From Ephydatia muelleri (Eukaryota; Porifera; Demospongiae; Spongillida; Spongillidae), in contig JABACO010000008.1 of assembly GCA_013339895.1 (NCBI GenBank), positions 10,011,403 through 10,075,402 of the forward strand: a stretch of DNA of 64,000 nucleotides, written 5' to 3'. The translations under genes and the position numbers were made by a program. The notes beneath the pieces were generated by a model. The model made no database searches. It worked only from the letters and a program-made list of their open reading frames with translations, and was not told the DNA's origin. Shown here in pieces: positions 11,541 through 23,815 of the stretch. Every line of letters begins with the position of its first letter. The stretch's first letter is position 1.

Positions 11541-12814
11541 GATAATTTTTCTCCCCTAACATTATAATATAATATAATTGATAAAATTGAAGAACTCATA
11601 TCCAAACATAGTATTACATACACTTTAGTTCAATGATGTTCATAAATGTTGGGTTGCTTCACAATGACGTCAATATCACTATGCTTAACTGGAATGTGTA
11701 CACACTTCTGATGTATTGCTTTAACTCGTACTGCTACTGCTTTGTTTGAAACAGATATTTTCTTTACTTTCTTAAAACATTCATTAATGAAGGTATTATT
11801 AGCATAGCATGGTCTTCTTGCTCTGACATGTGCAGCTTGAAGTAAATTTTCTTCAACAGTTTCAAATATGTCAATAATTGCAGTTGGTTCTTCATTCAGA
11901 AAAACAAATTTCCTGATGGACCCCATCATTGTATTGGGTCCTACTTGAAACATACATACTGAACTGTCTCTTAATTTCATTGGATTCTTTCTAGCTTGGT
12001 ATGATGTCTGTTTAAGCATATACGAATTACACGATTTGAGTCCATTTTCTGGAATTGTGAGCCCTGCATTTCTAAGGATTTGTCTTTCACTCTCATTCAA
12101 TGTGATAGTTTTAATTTTTCCAACAGGTCCATCTTCAAAATAGTTGTGAGATCTTTTTTCAAAAAACCTTTTGGTCTTGTCACTTTCTTGATTTGATATC
12201 ATTAGTGCATTTTTGTGCAATGACAAGCTGATTTTCATACAAATTGCATTGGTGAGACTAGGCAAGAAGTTTCTGCAGCCATGCTGATCCCTTTTAATCA
12301 CGCCATTCATATTTTCAAACCCAAAACATGAGTATGCCCAAAGTGGGCCTAACTGTCGCACCGATGTACATAAATGTATGAGACTGTGCACATTAGGAGT
12401 ACACATAGTTTCCGGGTACAATTCTGGCATAAGATTGTAAAATTCAAGCAGCATCCTTTCTGCATCATTTATCAACTCTACTGAAAGGTTGGTGCCCAGC
12501 AGAATATGCATAGAACTTACAAGGAGTGCAAAATGATGAACATAGTCTGGTGGCAGAATGTCTTTAAGAATGGGCAATGAATAATACAGTAGCCAACTTC
12601 TGTATTCGGATGCTTTCCAAAAATGTGAGACTGAAATAGGGCGAGGAGATCGTTGAAATTCATGGGGTGGCTTGATTCTAAGTAGCATTTTATCAATTTC
12701 TTTCACCCTGTTTCCAATATAAAATTTTAAATGCTTATTTTTTGGATCTGTCCAGCATTTTAGAAATTGCTTTGTTGTACCCTCAGATACAGCATGCATA
12801 TAATCAGTTGGGAC

Positions 12815-13144
12815 ACTTAAAGCAAAGTTATTAGTGGGTGTGTTTGATTTCCCTGCTAAAGCAATGGCACTGAATATAGTGCAATTCAATGGTTACTATG
12901 GCTGTCCCTATTGCTTAGATAAAGGTGTATACAGATCACATCGTTTGTTGTATTTACCGAATGATAAGCACCAACTTCGCAAACAACGGGAGATAATAAA
13001 TTGGGCAATGCAAGCTGAAAGAAGGAATGAACCAGTTTATGGCATTAAAGGTGTGTCTATATTAGCCAAACATATTGCACTATATTCAGTGCCATTGCTT
13101 TAGCAGGGAAATCAAACACACCCACTAATAACTTTGCTTTAAGT
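12815..13144. repeat. 71-bp inverted repeat flanking an inverted transposase segment
   Basis: Arms 12815-12885 and 13074-13144 are perfect reverse complements. The 188 bp between them encode FNGYYGCPYCLDKGVYRSHR to GVSILAKH on the + strand, whereas the rest of the transposase is on the - strand. Each arm encodes VGVFDFPAKAMALNIVQ in one direction. Confidence 0.85.
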
Positions 13145-14109
13145 ATCTTGGGTCCTTGTGGTGTTAACAACTCCATACCATTATTTTCAAGTTTAGAAAT
13201 GATTGATAGTACTGGTGGTAGAATTAATTTCATTGGAGGTTTGCATGGACCGAGCCACAATGCTGCAGTCATTGTATACTCAGCATTGTATCGTATATCT
13301 GGCGGTAAGGAGGTTACTGATATTAGCACTGGCCAAAATGATTGACCTGTTGTAGGGGTTACAGAAATAAATATATTGAACACATTGTAATATGTCATAC
13401 CTGAGGACTTGAATGCTGGAACTCCATCACATGATAGAATAAGCCCAGTATGTTCTGGAACACATAGAAACTTACCTTCTCCTCTCAAGGATCTAAATAC
13501 TTCCCCATTGTGAATGTCATTTATTGTTGTTCTTTCATGTTGTAAAGATTCAAAATGTGTGCATATTTCCTGCCACTTTTCTGTAAAAAAAAAACAACTG
13601 AATATAATGCAACAAAGTATAAAAATCTTACCAGTAAAAATTGTATGCAAATGACTATGAAATGGAAGGACTGCTAAATAACAAACTCCACTGTTTTTAC
13701 TCTTACACTTGCTCTTTGAGCACATTTTGCTAACTTCATTAATTTCCTCTTTACAAAGAGAGCAGAACGCTTTTGATTCCACTTCTAAATTAAATTTTAG
13801 TTGATTTCTAAGCTGATAAGTAGATTTTGCACAATGCTCATCAGAAGGGCAATGCATTCTGATCAGTTCTGTCAGTTGTTGCGTAGCTGCATCACTTAGA
13901 TGGTTAGATAGTGCAAACTGTTCACATGCCAGCCAGCTTGCTTCATGCTAAGTGGTGCTCCTTCAAATAATGGTACTGTAGATAGCTTGCTGGTTTGTTT
14001 CAGTGAAGCAGGAAGCAACAAATCTGTTTCCTCATTGTCATTTTTCTCACTTGATCACAACTACAATCATCATCTTCATCCTCAACCTCTTCCTGCTCCT
14101 CTGCCTCCC

Positions 14110-14129
14110 TCGATCATCATCATCATCAG

Positions 14130-14170
<41 letters not shown>

Positions 14171-14171
14171 G

Positions 14172-14206
<35 letters not shown>

Positions 14207-14540
14207 GCATCATCATCAATCATCATCACCATCATCATCATCATCACCATCACATCTCCACCAATCTCATCATCACCACCACTATCACTACATCTAATCT
14301 CATCATCATCACCATCACCATCACTACCTCCACCAATCTCATCATCACCACCACCATCACTACCTCCACCAATCTCATCATCACCACCACCATCACTACC
14401 TCCATCAATCTCATCATCACCACCACCATCACTACCTCCACCAATCTCATCATCACCACCACCATCACTACATCCACCAATCTCATCATCATCACCACCA
14501 CCACCACCACTACCTCCACCAATCTCATCACCATCACCAT
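14110..14540. repeat. (ATC/GAT)n and degenerate 27-33-bp repeats inside the transposase exon
   Basis: A CAT/ATC microsatellite followed by repeats of a CACTACCTCCACCAATCTCATC-like unit. On the - strand it reads as poly-Asp and GDDEIGGGSDGG repeats. Length changes here probably shift the transposase frame. Confidence 0.85.
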
Positions 14541-14635
14541 TGACATTGTCATCATGATCACCATCTCCATCACCTCTACCAATTTCATCATCCTCATTAT
14601 CATGCTCATCATCGCTGTAATAACTAACAGCATCA

Positions 14636-14815
14636 TTGCCATCACTACCAACATGGCTACCACCTTCACTGTCATCACTACCAACATGGCTACCACCTTC
14701 ACTGTCATCACTACCAACATGGCTACCACCTTCACTGTCATCACTACCAACATGGCTACCACCTTCACTGTTATCAATACCAACATGGCTACCACCTTCA
14801 CTGTCATCACTACCA
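14636..14815. repeat. 33-bp tandem repeat coding SDDSEGGSHVG on the - strand
   Basis: Five to six nearly identical 33-bp units. The length is a multiple of three, so the - strand transposase frame stays open and yields an acidic 11-residue repeat. Confidence 0.85.
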
Positions 14816-15733
14816 CCATTATTACCATGAGCACTACTACCAACATATGCATCAGCATCAGGACACTCATTCTCTGAATCAGTTGCAGTTCTGGTACTAC
14901 CCTGTAAGTCTTAAAAAATAAATCATATCAAAAAGATCAATAAATAACAGTATACAACCTACTGGCTTTTTTCATCCATCGACGTTTAGTACTGCTAGGG
15001 ATTGGTATTCTTGGATCAGTGCAGTATCTCTTTCTTTTATGGCCTGAAAAATACATGCCTAATAAGCATCAATCAATTTTGTAAAAATAAATTCATCAAC
15101 AACAAGATGACCTTGCTCATTATTTCAAACCGAAGCTGGGAAAAGCACATTATTGCAACAATTACTTTCACCGCCACCGATGTACACAAATTAATTCAAC
15201 ACAGGTGGCCGGAGGAGGGGCGTGGCCAGGGGCACCCCACCCTGTGGCGCCCGCATTCTCATGATCATCTCCACCCCTAAAACTATGTCAATGCAAAGAA
15301 ATTACTACATGTGGCTGTTCTTGCTATTAGCAAAAATCCAGAGTGAAATGGTCGAGAATTGTATTGTGCAACGTACTGTAAACCCCTCTTCGGCGCGCGC
15401 CCCTCCTGTTCATGTATATACTTTTAGCCTGCTGCCAAAGGGCTTCTCAAATGATTAACACAGGACTTAGGCGAAAATAGATATTAACATGTAAGCGTTA
15501 AGCTAGCGCTAGCGCTAGCGAGCAGCCTACCTAATTCACTTATACTGCGTTGTTTGCCGCGCCGTGATGCAGTCCTTTCTGGAACACCCACACTACAACT
15601 CCTCAGGTATACTTTGTACCGTTTTCGCTTATTTTTGCTAGTTTGATCGCTCATGTTTGAACACAAAATTTTGCGCAAGCAATTAATAGTTGACACGTAA
15701 AAAATTCTCACCGTGCACGTGTTCTTTTAAATC

Positions 15734-18097
15734 ATGGCGAAAAGCAAGCGCACTGTAAAGCTACCATCAAAATTAAAAAGTGATGACATTTTACTGGAAA
15801 TGGATGAAAAGGAGGCTGAAAATGGTAAGCGAGTGCTTGTGGGTATATAGGCCTACCAAACTGAGAATGTATGCATGTAATATAAGTATATGTATGTACT
15901 GCATGTACATGTACACGGCGCGTACAGCTAGCGGCTCGCACATATACATATAGCGACAATTGGTAGATCCCACATTTGGAAAGTAAGCCCCATTCATAGT
16001 GATGTTAGGTTAGGGGTTTGCCTTCCTATCGATCGCTTCAATCATCGCGAATCAGATTCACAGCATTAGATGGTGCAGCGGTTTATGTCAGCGGTCGATC
16101 GATAGAAACGCAAACACCTACACTATATATAAATGGGGCATACATTCCAAGGGTGGGATATGCTAATTGTCGCTACGTGCGAGTGTAAATGCGTGGTTTG
16201 AGATATATATATATTCATATTTACCCAGCACAATGTGTAGTACTTTGCTACGAAGACAACAAAGAATACACGTGCAAGACCACATCTTTGTCGACTGAAG
16301 CTAGAGACTATGTCTCCAAGAGTGACCTAACACCAGGAAATGAATTGATGTGGAAACACAAAGGCAAGAATTACACTGTGGAATTCAAACGCTTCAAAGG
16401 TATACTGATCGTGAGTAATATACAGTAAATACTATACGTACTATACTGTTCATTGACAAATAGGAATAAATGCGCGCAATTTGTTTAACACAAACAGGCA
16501 CTGCGGAACCATCGTCAACTTCAAGACCACAGTATCCTGAAGATTCCGAGAGCCCCGCCTGTACAAGTGAAGAAGAGGATGAAAAAGACGTCAGTAATTT
16601 AAAAATAGGAACTCGATTATATTATTGTCGTTTATTTTCTCAGGTAAAAGGGAAAGGAAAAAGGAAAGGACCAAAGGTATTTTTATGCATTTGCTCTCTG
16701 ATTTTCACGGACACTATTCATTACACAGAAATCTCAACTCAAACGACAGGCCTCTCTCTATCCGCAAAATGATGAAAATGATGAAGAAGTTGTAAGTGTA
16801 AGTGATTTATTGTAAGCTATATATTATCATTGTTATAAAATCCTTAAATTTAACTGATTTACATACAAGGAATTCGTATAGCATTTCTCTTTATGATTTG
16901 TATTGATATGCGCTCAACTGAGGTACCTGTTTATCATTATACAGCTGGACATTCCTTTTATACACTTACCATGGTATTTAATACTAAAGAGCTAGGTGTC
17001 TGTAATGAATGTGTGATTTCATATATTGGATTAAACTGATGGCTGTGTTTGGGTTTGCTGTGATCATATATATTTCAGGTGGTCAGTAAAAAGAGATTGG
17101 AGGAAAATGAACAGATTGACTTTGGACGATTGCAGGTACACATACAACTCTTAGCACTGCTATTGCACATTTATTGTCTGCATTTATATTTTTTGTATAA
17201 GAAAAAATTCAGAACAGACCCTCATGCTAAGGTATAGATGCCTAAGTTTTTGCCTGTATTATTGTCCTTCCTTCCACCAATGGGTTGAAGCTGCAGGAAA
17301 TTGTAAAAAATGGGTTTGATTCCCTTAATCGAACACTTTTAAGCATTGTAGATATTTTTCAAAACCAGGGCAGTGGATTGGCAGCTGGTGTTGGTGGTAC
17401 TGCTCCACTTTCTGGTGCTGGGGCACAAATTGTAGATGCTATTTCACAGTCCAGTCACGTTGATGGTCTTGGTACATGCAGTGTTAGTGCAATTGGTGCT
17501 GAAGGTAAGAAAAATGAATAAAGCTTGCAATGTATATATGTGCTCTTGATCTACATCAAATAGGTACAACTGCCCAAGATGAAAAACGTTTCATATCTGT
17601 ATGCATGTGCATTGTTGTTACAGAATATGTCACCTAACAGTAATTCCTTCTTAGAAAGGTGGTATAGAGTTGCTAAAAATAGAGTCAGCGGACATTGTAA
17701 AATATGGCCTTGCCTTATTGGATGCACTTTTTACCGATGAAGAGCAAGCAACACACTGCTACAAAGTATCAGGAAAATCGAACAGTTCTAGTGTGTCAGC
17801 AAAACCACCAATGTCACCAGGAAGGGTGAAGACACTAGAAGGTAAGCAGATAGACGTGCATGATTACTTTATAATAGAATGATACACAAATTATTCAGAA
17901 TGCATTGAAAAAAAGTATGGAGCAGGTGCAATGGCTGCAAGTAAAGATAAAATAAGGATCTCTCTGAACCAAAAATGCAGGGACAAGAAACACAGGAAAT
18001 TAGCAGACCAGTTAAAAAGGTAAAATACAATAACATAAATGCATGCATAACATATACATGTATGTTTGTCCTATGCAGAGTGAATCCAACTGACTAA
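15734..18097 (+). CDS. BEN-domain protein carried by the CACTA element
   Basis: Exon 1 (15734-15824) starts MAKSKRTVKLPSKLKSDD, and the donor GTAAGC follows. Exon 2 starts at 16229 and encodes AQCVVLCYEDNKEYTCKTT up to the donor near 16399. Later small exons are acidic or basic (e.g. SESPACTSEEEDEKDVS). An exon near 17288-17503 encodes LQEIVKNGFDSLNRTLLSIV. The exon at about 17652-17841 encodes YGLALLDALFTDEEQATHCY. The exon from 17900 encodes ECIEKKYGAGAMAASKDKIR followed by ISLNQKCRDKKHRK. The last two match the start and end of a BEN domain, a DNA/chromatin-binding module. The phase across that intron agrees (CTA GAA G|AA TGC). The stop is near 18094. I infer a role as an accessory DNA-binding protein of the element, like the TNPA partner in plant CACTA elements. 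Middle exon borders are approximate. Confidence 0.6.
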
Positions 18098-18239
18098 ACT
18101 GTTCTTCGACATGTGACACTTTTGATTTTTTGTATGTATGCATTATCTCATTGTATGTATCCGGTCCTCTTATACACGTATGTTATCAGCTATATCACAA
18201 TGTATACGTATAGGCATGTGCCATAAATGGATGTAATCA

Positions 18240-18480
18240 GCATGGCCATGGGCAAGATCATGGGCAAGAACATGGCCATGGCCAAGATCATGCCATTAAC
18301 TTGGGTAAGATCATGCCATGAACTTGGGCAAGATCATGACCAGATTTTGGCCGCCATAATCTTGGCACATGGGCAAGACACTTGCCCAAGATCTTTAGTG
18401 ATCTTGCACAAGATCTTGCTCAAGATTCTTGGCCAAGAACATGACCTTGCCCAAGAATCTTGGCCAAGAACTTTTTGCTG
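18240..18480. repeat. Right subterminal repeat array of the CACTA element
   Basis: At least twelve degenerate copies of CTTGGGCAAGATC / GATCATGGCCATG-type words in both orientations. They mirror the array at the left end. Confidence 0.8.
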
Positions 18481-18684
18481 GGCCAGGCTAAGAAAAAAGC
18501 GTTCGCTGCGCTAGAGAAGGACCTGCTTGGTAAGCTATCTGCATCGACGATGCAATCAGGTGAAGGCAGAGGAGTCAAGCGTCCCCGCGTACCAGATTCA
18601 GCTTATGACGAAAAGCCAAGTGTATGTGCACAAGCATAGACCGCACAAAGACAAAAGACTGATTGATGAGTGAGATAGATAAGG

Positions 18685-18786
<102 letters not shown>

Positions 18787-19206
18787 TAACTAATAATAAG
18801 CAGCAGCTGAACAACTGCTGGGGTCAATTTTCACCTTATGTGGTGATGATAATTGATAAGACCATATGTGGTGAAAAATGTCTCAGCCCCCCCCTCTCTG
18901 TATCCGCCCTTGGTGGTGGTGTGATGTGTGAGGTGGGAATTCATTGTAACTATTTTATTAAAAAGACTTAATAAGGATCATTGAAGAACTCACAAGACTA
19001 GAAGTACTCAGCCTGGAAGGCAGCATTCAAAGTTTCTCAATTTTTTTATCCAACAGAATGCTCTCTTCTGTTAATAATGCCAAAATGAATCTATGGATGA
19101 AATCAAACTTATCTAAATCTCTCAAAGATTCACATCTCTCTCATTAGATGTTTGGCCTGGGGGGGGGGGGGGGGGAGGTAGATTTGTCACTCGGGACTAA
19201 TGAAGA

Positions 19207-19569
19207 TTAATTTCCATTGAGTATTTCAGTCAGCTGGGACTTATCATTCTCCGTTTCTCCAATAACATAACCTGCTGACAAACCTATCGACGATAGCGAG
19301 GAAACCTGCATGCAAGCCATTCCAACAGTAAATTTCACCATCAAAGTTGCAACTAAGGGACTTACTTGGTCCTTCATTAGAGCCTTCAAAGGAGACACGA
19401 TCAGGGCAATGCTACCTACGTGACTATACATATCGTCAAAAGCAAAGATGGCATACCACAAGGATTTTCCGTTCCCCGTCGGTAGGGTTACAAACACATC
19501 CTTTCCTTCTAGGAATGATTTTATAGCCTTATACTGGTTTGGCCGAAGAGTGGAGTAGCCAAGCCGCAC
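19207..19569 (-). pseudogene. RecQ-like helicase N-terminal fragment (first copy)
   Basis: The - strand frame encodes motif 0 (LRPNQYKAIKSFLEGKDVF), a Walker-A-like motif LPTGNGKSLWYAIF and motif Ia IVSPLKALMKDQV, in RecQ order. It stops after 120 residues, so motifs II-VI and the RQC/HRDC regions are absent. The usual Gly/Ser of TG(S/H)GKS is Asn here, while the other copy (43818-44074) has PTGSGKS. It sits at the right end of a Mutator-like element and is probably a captured or decayed fragment, unable to act as a helicase. Confidence 0.65.
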
Positions 19570-19819
19570 GAGCTATAACGTTGACATTTCAATCACGCCG
19601 GACCTTTGGGTGTGGTTTCACAATTGGCATGCTATTAGAAATGCAATTAGCCGATGGCCAAAGCATTGGAATGTTACGTCACAGATCGCTGCAATTTGAT
19701 TGGTGCAACAACATTTCGTCGCACTGGAACAATTTCTCACGACTTTATTTCCTGTACGTGATGTCATACTGTAAGCGATGATCATCGTTACGTACATTTG
19801 GGTCTTGGTACGCGAATTT

Positions 19820-20132
19820 CTCCCCCCCCCCTCTGTTTAATATTCATATTGTTACCTCATGCATGAATACTAGCTCATTACTTAATATTATCAGCAGCAG
19901 CCTCGATAATGGACAGACATATGAAGTATTAACCCGTCTAACATTATATGGGGCTTTGCCCAGACCATGTCCAACATATCAACACTCGCAAATTGCACAA
20001 CATCCCACATGCGTCCGTTGGGTCGGGGGCCGAGACAAAACGCGAGGGTTTGGCGACAGTATAGTGGGCCGTGACTTCCACTTTGGACACGGCCGTTTCT
20101 CGCTTGATTACTATCATCGAGAGCTGCTCAAG
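19820..20132 (+). promoter_or_regulatory. Upstream region of gene B, conserved before genes B, C and D
   Basis: The roughly 90 bp before the ATG at 20133 are nearly identical to those before 44646 and partly to those before 59082 (shared GCTTGATTA, CATCGAGAGCTGCTCAAG). This is presumably the 5' UTR and core promoter. I see no clear TATA box at a convincing distance. A C-rich tract lies at 19826-19836. Confidence 0.4.
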
Positions 20133-22410
20133 ATGGCTACCGCTGCGGGCACTAACAATGGTCGCGCACAACAGCAGAGCGGGGGTGCCAGCTTGCCTCC
20201 CGTCCAGGAGTAAGTGGCTCTTTACTAGTATGTGAGCTTCGTAATTAACTCGACATATCGTTTGCAGACAACATATGCAGCAGCCTGTGATGCAGGTTGG
20301 TTGGTGGCTTTCCTTACCTGAAAACATGTTGTCCTGGAGTAAGCCATACACTCGAAAACATGCCATTGGATGTTGTTTGGCCAGGACAAAGCACCAAACA
20401 ACCACACCCACAAAAATAATTTTGCGTCGCACAATAATTATGATGTAACTATTGAGACTAAAAATATCGCACCGCTCCTAAATGTTCTACAACAATAGTT
20501 TCCTGTAAGCGTATCTGTTATGTACTATTGAAGCCTAAAACATGCATGTCCATGACATTATTTATGAATTAGTGTTTCTGATAGGGAGAGTAGGGAGAGT
20601 TCTAACACAATATCAGACACGTGGTTCAAATGGTAACAATTACAATTATGATGTGTAAGCACACAACACGTGACACCACCTTTCCCATCATAACACTTCT
20701 CTGTCTTAGTGCCCAGCCAGTAGAATTCCCATACAACCCCCAAATCCTATGATGCCAGGAGCAGCGATGTACCCATTCCAAGAAGAATTGATGAGACCTT
20801 ACGTGCCCAATGTGGGTCAGGTGATCCAGACCCCTTACACCTTTCATGCAACTTTCTTTGCACCCTCCTACTCCTGACATTAACCCTCAACTGAGAGAAA
20901 GCCCATAGTGATTGTAGACCCCAAAACCCGAGCCCACGTGGACACAGCACAGCATAGTGTGTATGCACACTACACAATTGTGGTCTACAATCACTGGTCA
21001 TGCAATATCCATCACTTTCACTGCTTTTTTTTAGCTCCCTTCCAGTAGAATCCTGAACCCTATGATGCAAGGAGCAGCGATGTACCCGTTCCAAGCAGGA
21101 TTGATGAGACCTTACATGCCCAATATGGCTACCCACACGATCCAGTTCCCAACACGATTCATGTCACCTTTTCACTCTCACTCTCCTGCCTTTAACCCTC
21201 AATGTCCTGCCATTAACTCTCATTCTCCTCTAACTCCTGCCATTAACCCTCAACCTCTTCGTGCTTTTGCCGTTAACCATCAACCTCCTCTCACTCCTGC
21301 TGTTAACCCTCAACCTCCTCGTGCTCCTGCCGTTAACCCTCAACCTCCTCCTGCTCCTGCCACTAACCCACAACCTCAGCCTGCTCCTGCCGTTAACCCT
21401 CAACCTCCTCCCACTCCTGCTGTTAACCCACAACTTCCATTGCCAAAGAAAAAGAGAAGGAGGAGAAAGAGGAATGTGGCTATAGACTCTAAGACCAAAG
21501 CATGTGTCCAAGTGGACACTACTCAATTGAGAGTTCCTGCAACACCAACAGGACTGGGCAACACCAGTGTTCCTCTCAATAGGAGCTTATTGCAAGCAGT
21601 TGAGGATAAGATGGTTGGAGCAAATCAGAAGAGGTCATGTGAGGCAAATTTGGAGCAGCTGTCAGAGCTGGATAAGGAAACTGTTGTCAAGGAAACCAGA
21701 AGTATCATTGAAGAGCTGTGTGAGGATAAAGATATGAAGGTGAGGTGTTCGATAAAGATACATGTATGAAGGTGAGGTTTTCGATAAAGATGAAGGAGGT
21801 CTGTGGTAGACTACTAGTTGTACATGCAGATATGCACTAACATATGCACATACATCCATGCACAGAGTGTGTACATTTTTGACGGAAATTCATCACAACT
21901 AGTTGTTTACTAGGTATTTATTCAATTCACGGAGAACGAAATTCTATACCAATTCATGGTTTATTAGAAACAAATGGAAACCCTTCAATCATCAAGTGTA
22001 ATGACATATTTTACTGTCAATAACTTACTATTGAACTCAATTATAGGCAAGTTACTAGATTTTTTGAATGATGATTTTATAATCATTTAATCTATAAATG
22101 GGTTATCTCTTAATTTTCAATAACTATAAACAACAAATAGGACAAGGGATAATAATTGAATTGATTGTAGTGGACTTGTAAACATTTTACACCCTCTTCA
22201 TTGTCACTGTACAGGAGGCTGTGAAGTGTGTGAAGGAGATGAAGTATCCACGGATACTTCACGTGTTTGTCAGTGAGGCCATCAACTATGCTCTGGAGAA
22301 CACCTCAGAGTGCAGACAGCTGGTGGGACAACTGTTCCACCAGCTGCTACAAAATGGCACCTTGGCTGTGGACAGGATGGTCGCAGGGTGAGGGAGTGTG
22401 TGGGGGGGGT

Positions 22411-22483
<73 letters not shown>

Positions 22484-23774
22484 TGCATGTGGATGCATGT
22501 ATATTTCATTGCATCATCAATGTTCACATGTAAAGTGACTGTCACATACTACCCTTGCAGACTGGGTGCAGTTATGAAGACAGCAGAAGACATTGAGATA
22601 GACGTTCCAAAGATCTGGGACTACATAGGGGAGCTCCTCTGTCCCCCTGTGGCCAACCGTACCCTCCCTCTAGGCACCCTCATCTCCACCACCTTCCCTT
22701 CCAACCTCCTCGCCTCTGGAAAGGCTGCCCTGCTCACCACAAAGCTGCTCAGGCAGTGTGTGGTGGTCACTTCAGAGGAGGTGGTGTTCCAGCTGTGGTC
22801 CAGCTGCAAGGAACAGCACGACTGTCTGCAGCTGAGGCCTGAGGACCTGGAGGTGAGGGGTGATGGTGGTGTGGGTACAGTGTGACGATAGTGTGAGAGT
22901 GACAATGATAGTTTGATGGGATGGGAAACAGTGATGGTGGTGATGGTGGTGATGATGGTGATGATGGTGATGGTGGTGATGGTGGTGATGGTGGTGATAT
23001 GGTGATGATGGGCATGGTAAAGTGATGATGATGTGAATGATCTACCTGGACCTAGGTGGTGCTGGAGGAAGTGAGGACTCTTTGCCACCACAGACTCTGA
23101 TTCATTTCTAACTTTATGTATTTGTTGTCATCTGGAGTTGTCTTCCAAACACTAATAAAAAAATTTATGAAGAATAGTTGTTCTAAAAACATAGCATTAA
23201 TTATCTCCTTTTCTTTTTCATACACTTGAACGCTTGGCAATGAGGTGACACGCAATTAATGTACGTGTAGAGATTATGATGTTGGGATGGCAATGGAATG
23301 GCATATTTGTGACCTCTGAAACCATGTGTGCTCTGATAAGTTCTCAAAATGCTTTACTGTTTATCACTATATTGGCAGTGAGCAACCAGCTAAATGTATA
23401 TAGGTGTCTGACTTTAGTAAATTGAGATAAATATAACTAATGGTGCTTGGTTGTGTGTGTACATGTACATATGTGTATATGCATGTGTTGGGATCACATG
23501 ATTTTACGCTGATATCTGATGCAGTCATCTTGTGTCTTACCACTGCTGAAGGTTGTGCTACAGAAGGCTGAACAGCCATCGCAGAGGCAAGCTGCTCTCC
23601 AATTAGCTGTTGTGTCTGATGGTGGAAGTGGAAGAAAGGTAGGTGTGAGGGGTTAGGGAATGGTTTTAATACCACCATCCATAATCTTCTCAGGGAAGCA
23701 GACAAGGAGAGAGAAATAAAATCATTTCTCCAAATCCACATTCTGAACCTGAGGTGAGTTTGGAATTTGTACTT

Positions 23775-23815
<41 letters not shown>

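Larger units (their letters stand above)
11630..15654 (-). pseudogene. Tnp2-type (CACTA/EnSpm) transposase, damaged
   Basis: This would catalyse cut-and-paste movement of the enclosing element. On the - strand, exon 1 (15654-15531) begins MSDQTSKNKRKRYKV. Exon 2 is 15043-14959. A long exon from 14902 runs through an acidic Gly/Asp/Ser repeat into VPLFEGAPLSMKQ, then CEQFALSNHLSDAATQQL, an intron (13632-13582) and a 54-bp in-frame intron (13402-13349). The core has LILSCDGVPAFKSSG, QSFWPVLISVTSLPPDIRY, the zinc-like NGYYGCPYCLDKG, VPTDYMHAVSEGTTKQF and LWAYSCFGFENMNGVIKR, matching Tnp2-family order. Damage: a one-base frameshift near 13930, an uncertain frame in the (GAT)n tract, and an inverted 188-bp segment (12886-13073). 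The C-terminal 419-residue frame is intact. Confidence 0.8.
11436..18482. mobile_element. CACTA/EnSpm-type transposon, 7047 bp, with precise empty site in the paralog
   Basis: Terminal inverted repeats start CCCAG(T/C)(G/A)AAAAGTTCTTGG. The 3-bp direct repeat CCA (11433-11435, 18483-18485) is the target duplication. The second segmental copy has the same sequence with a single CCA at 42880-42882 and no insert, so the ends are exact. Both ends carry arrays of short subterminal motifs of the type GGCAAGATCATGG and CTTGGGCAAG (about 11450-11540 and 18240-18480), as expected for transposase binding sites in this superfamily. Inside are a Tnp2-type transposase (- strand) and a BEN-domain gene (+ strand), transcribed away from each other. 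Confidence 0.9.

Noticed and set aside
13945..14877. Large + strand ORF rich in Ile, Ser, Thr and His
   Set aside because: It is the complement of the acidic repeat in the - strand transposase. The composition is that of a (ATC)n microsatellite.
20755..21120. YPFQEELM / YPFQAGLM as a canonical eIF4E-binding motif
   Set aside because: The spacing is Y-x5-L, not Y-x4-L, so I list it only as a possible diverged site.
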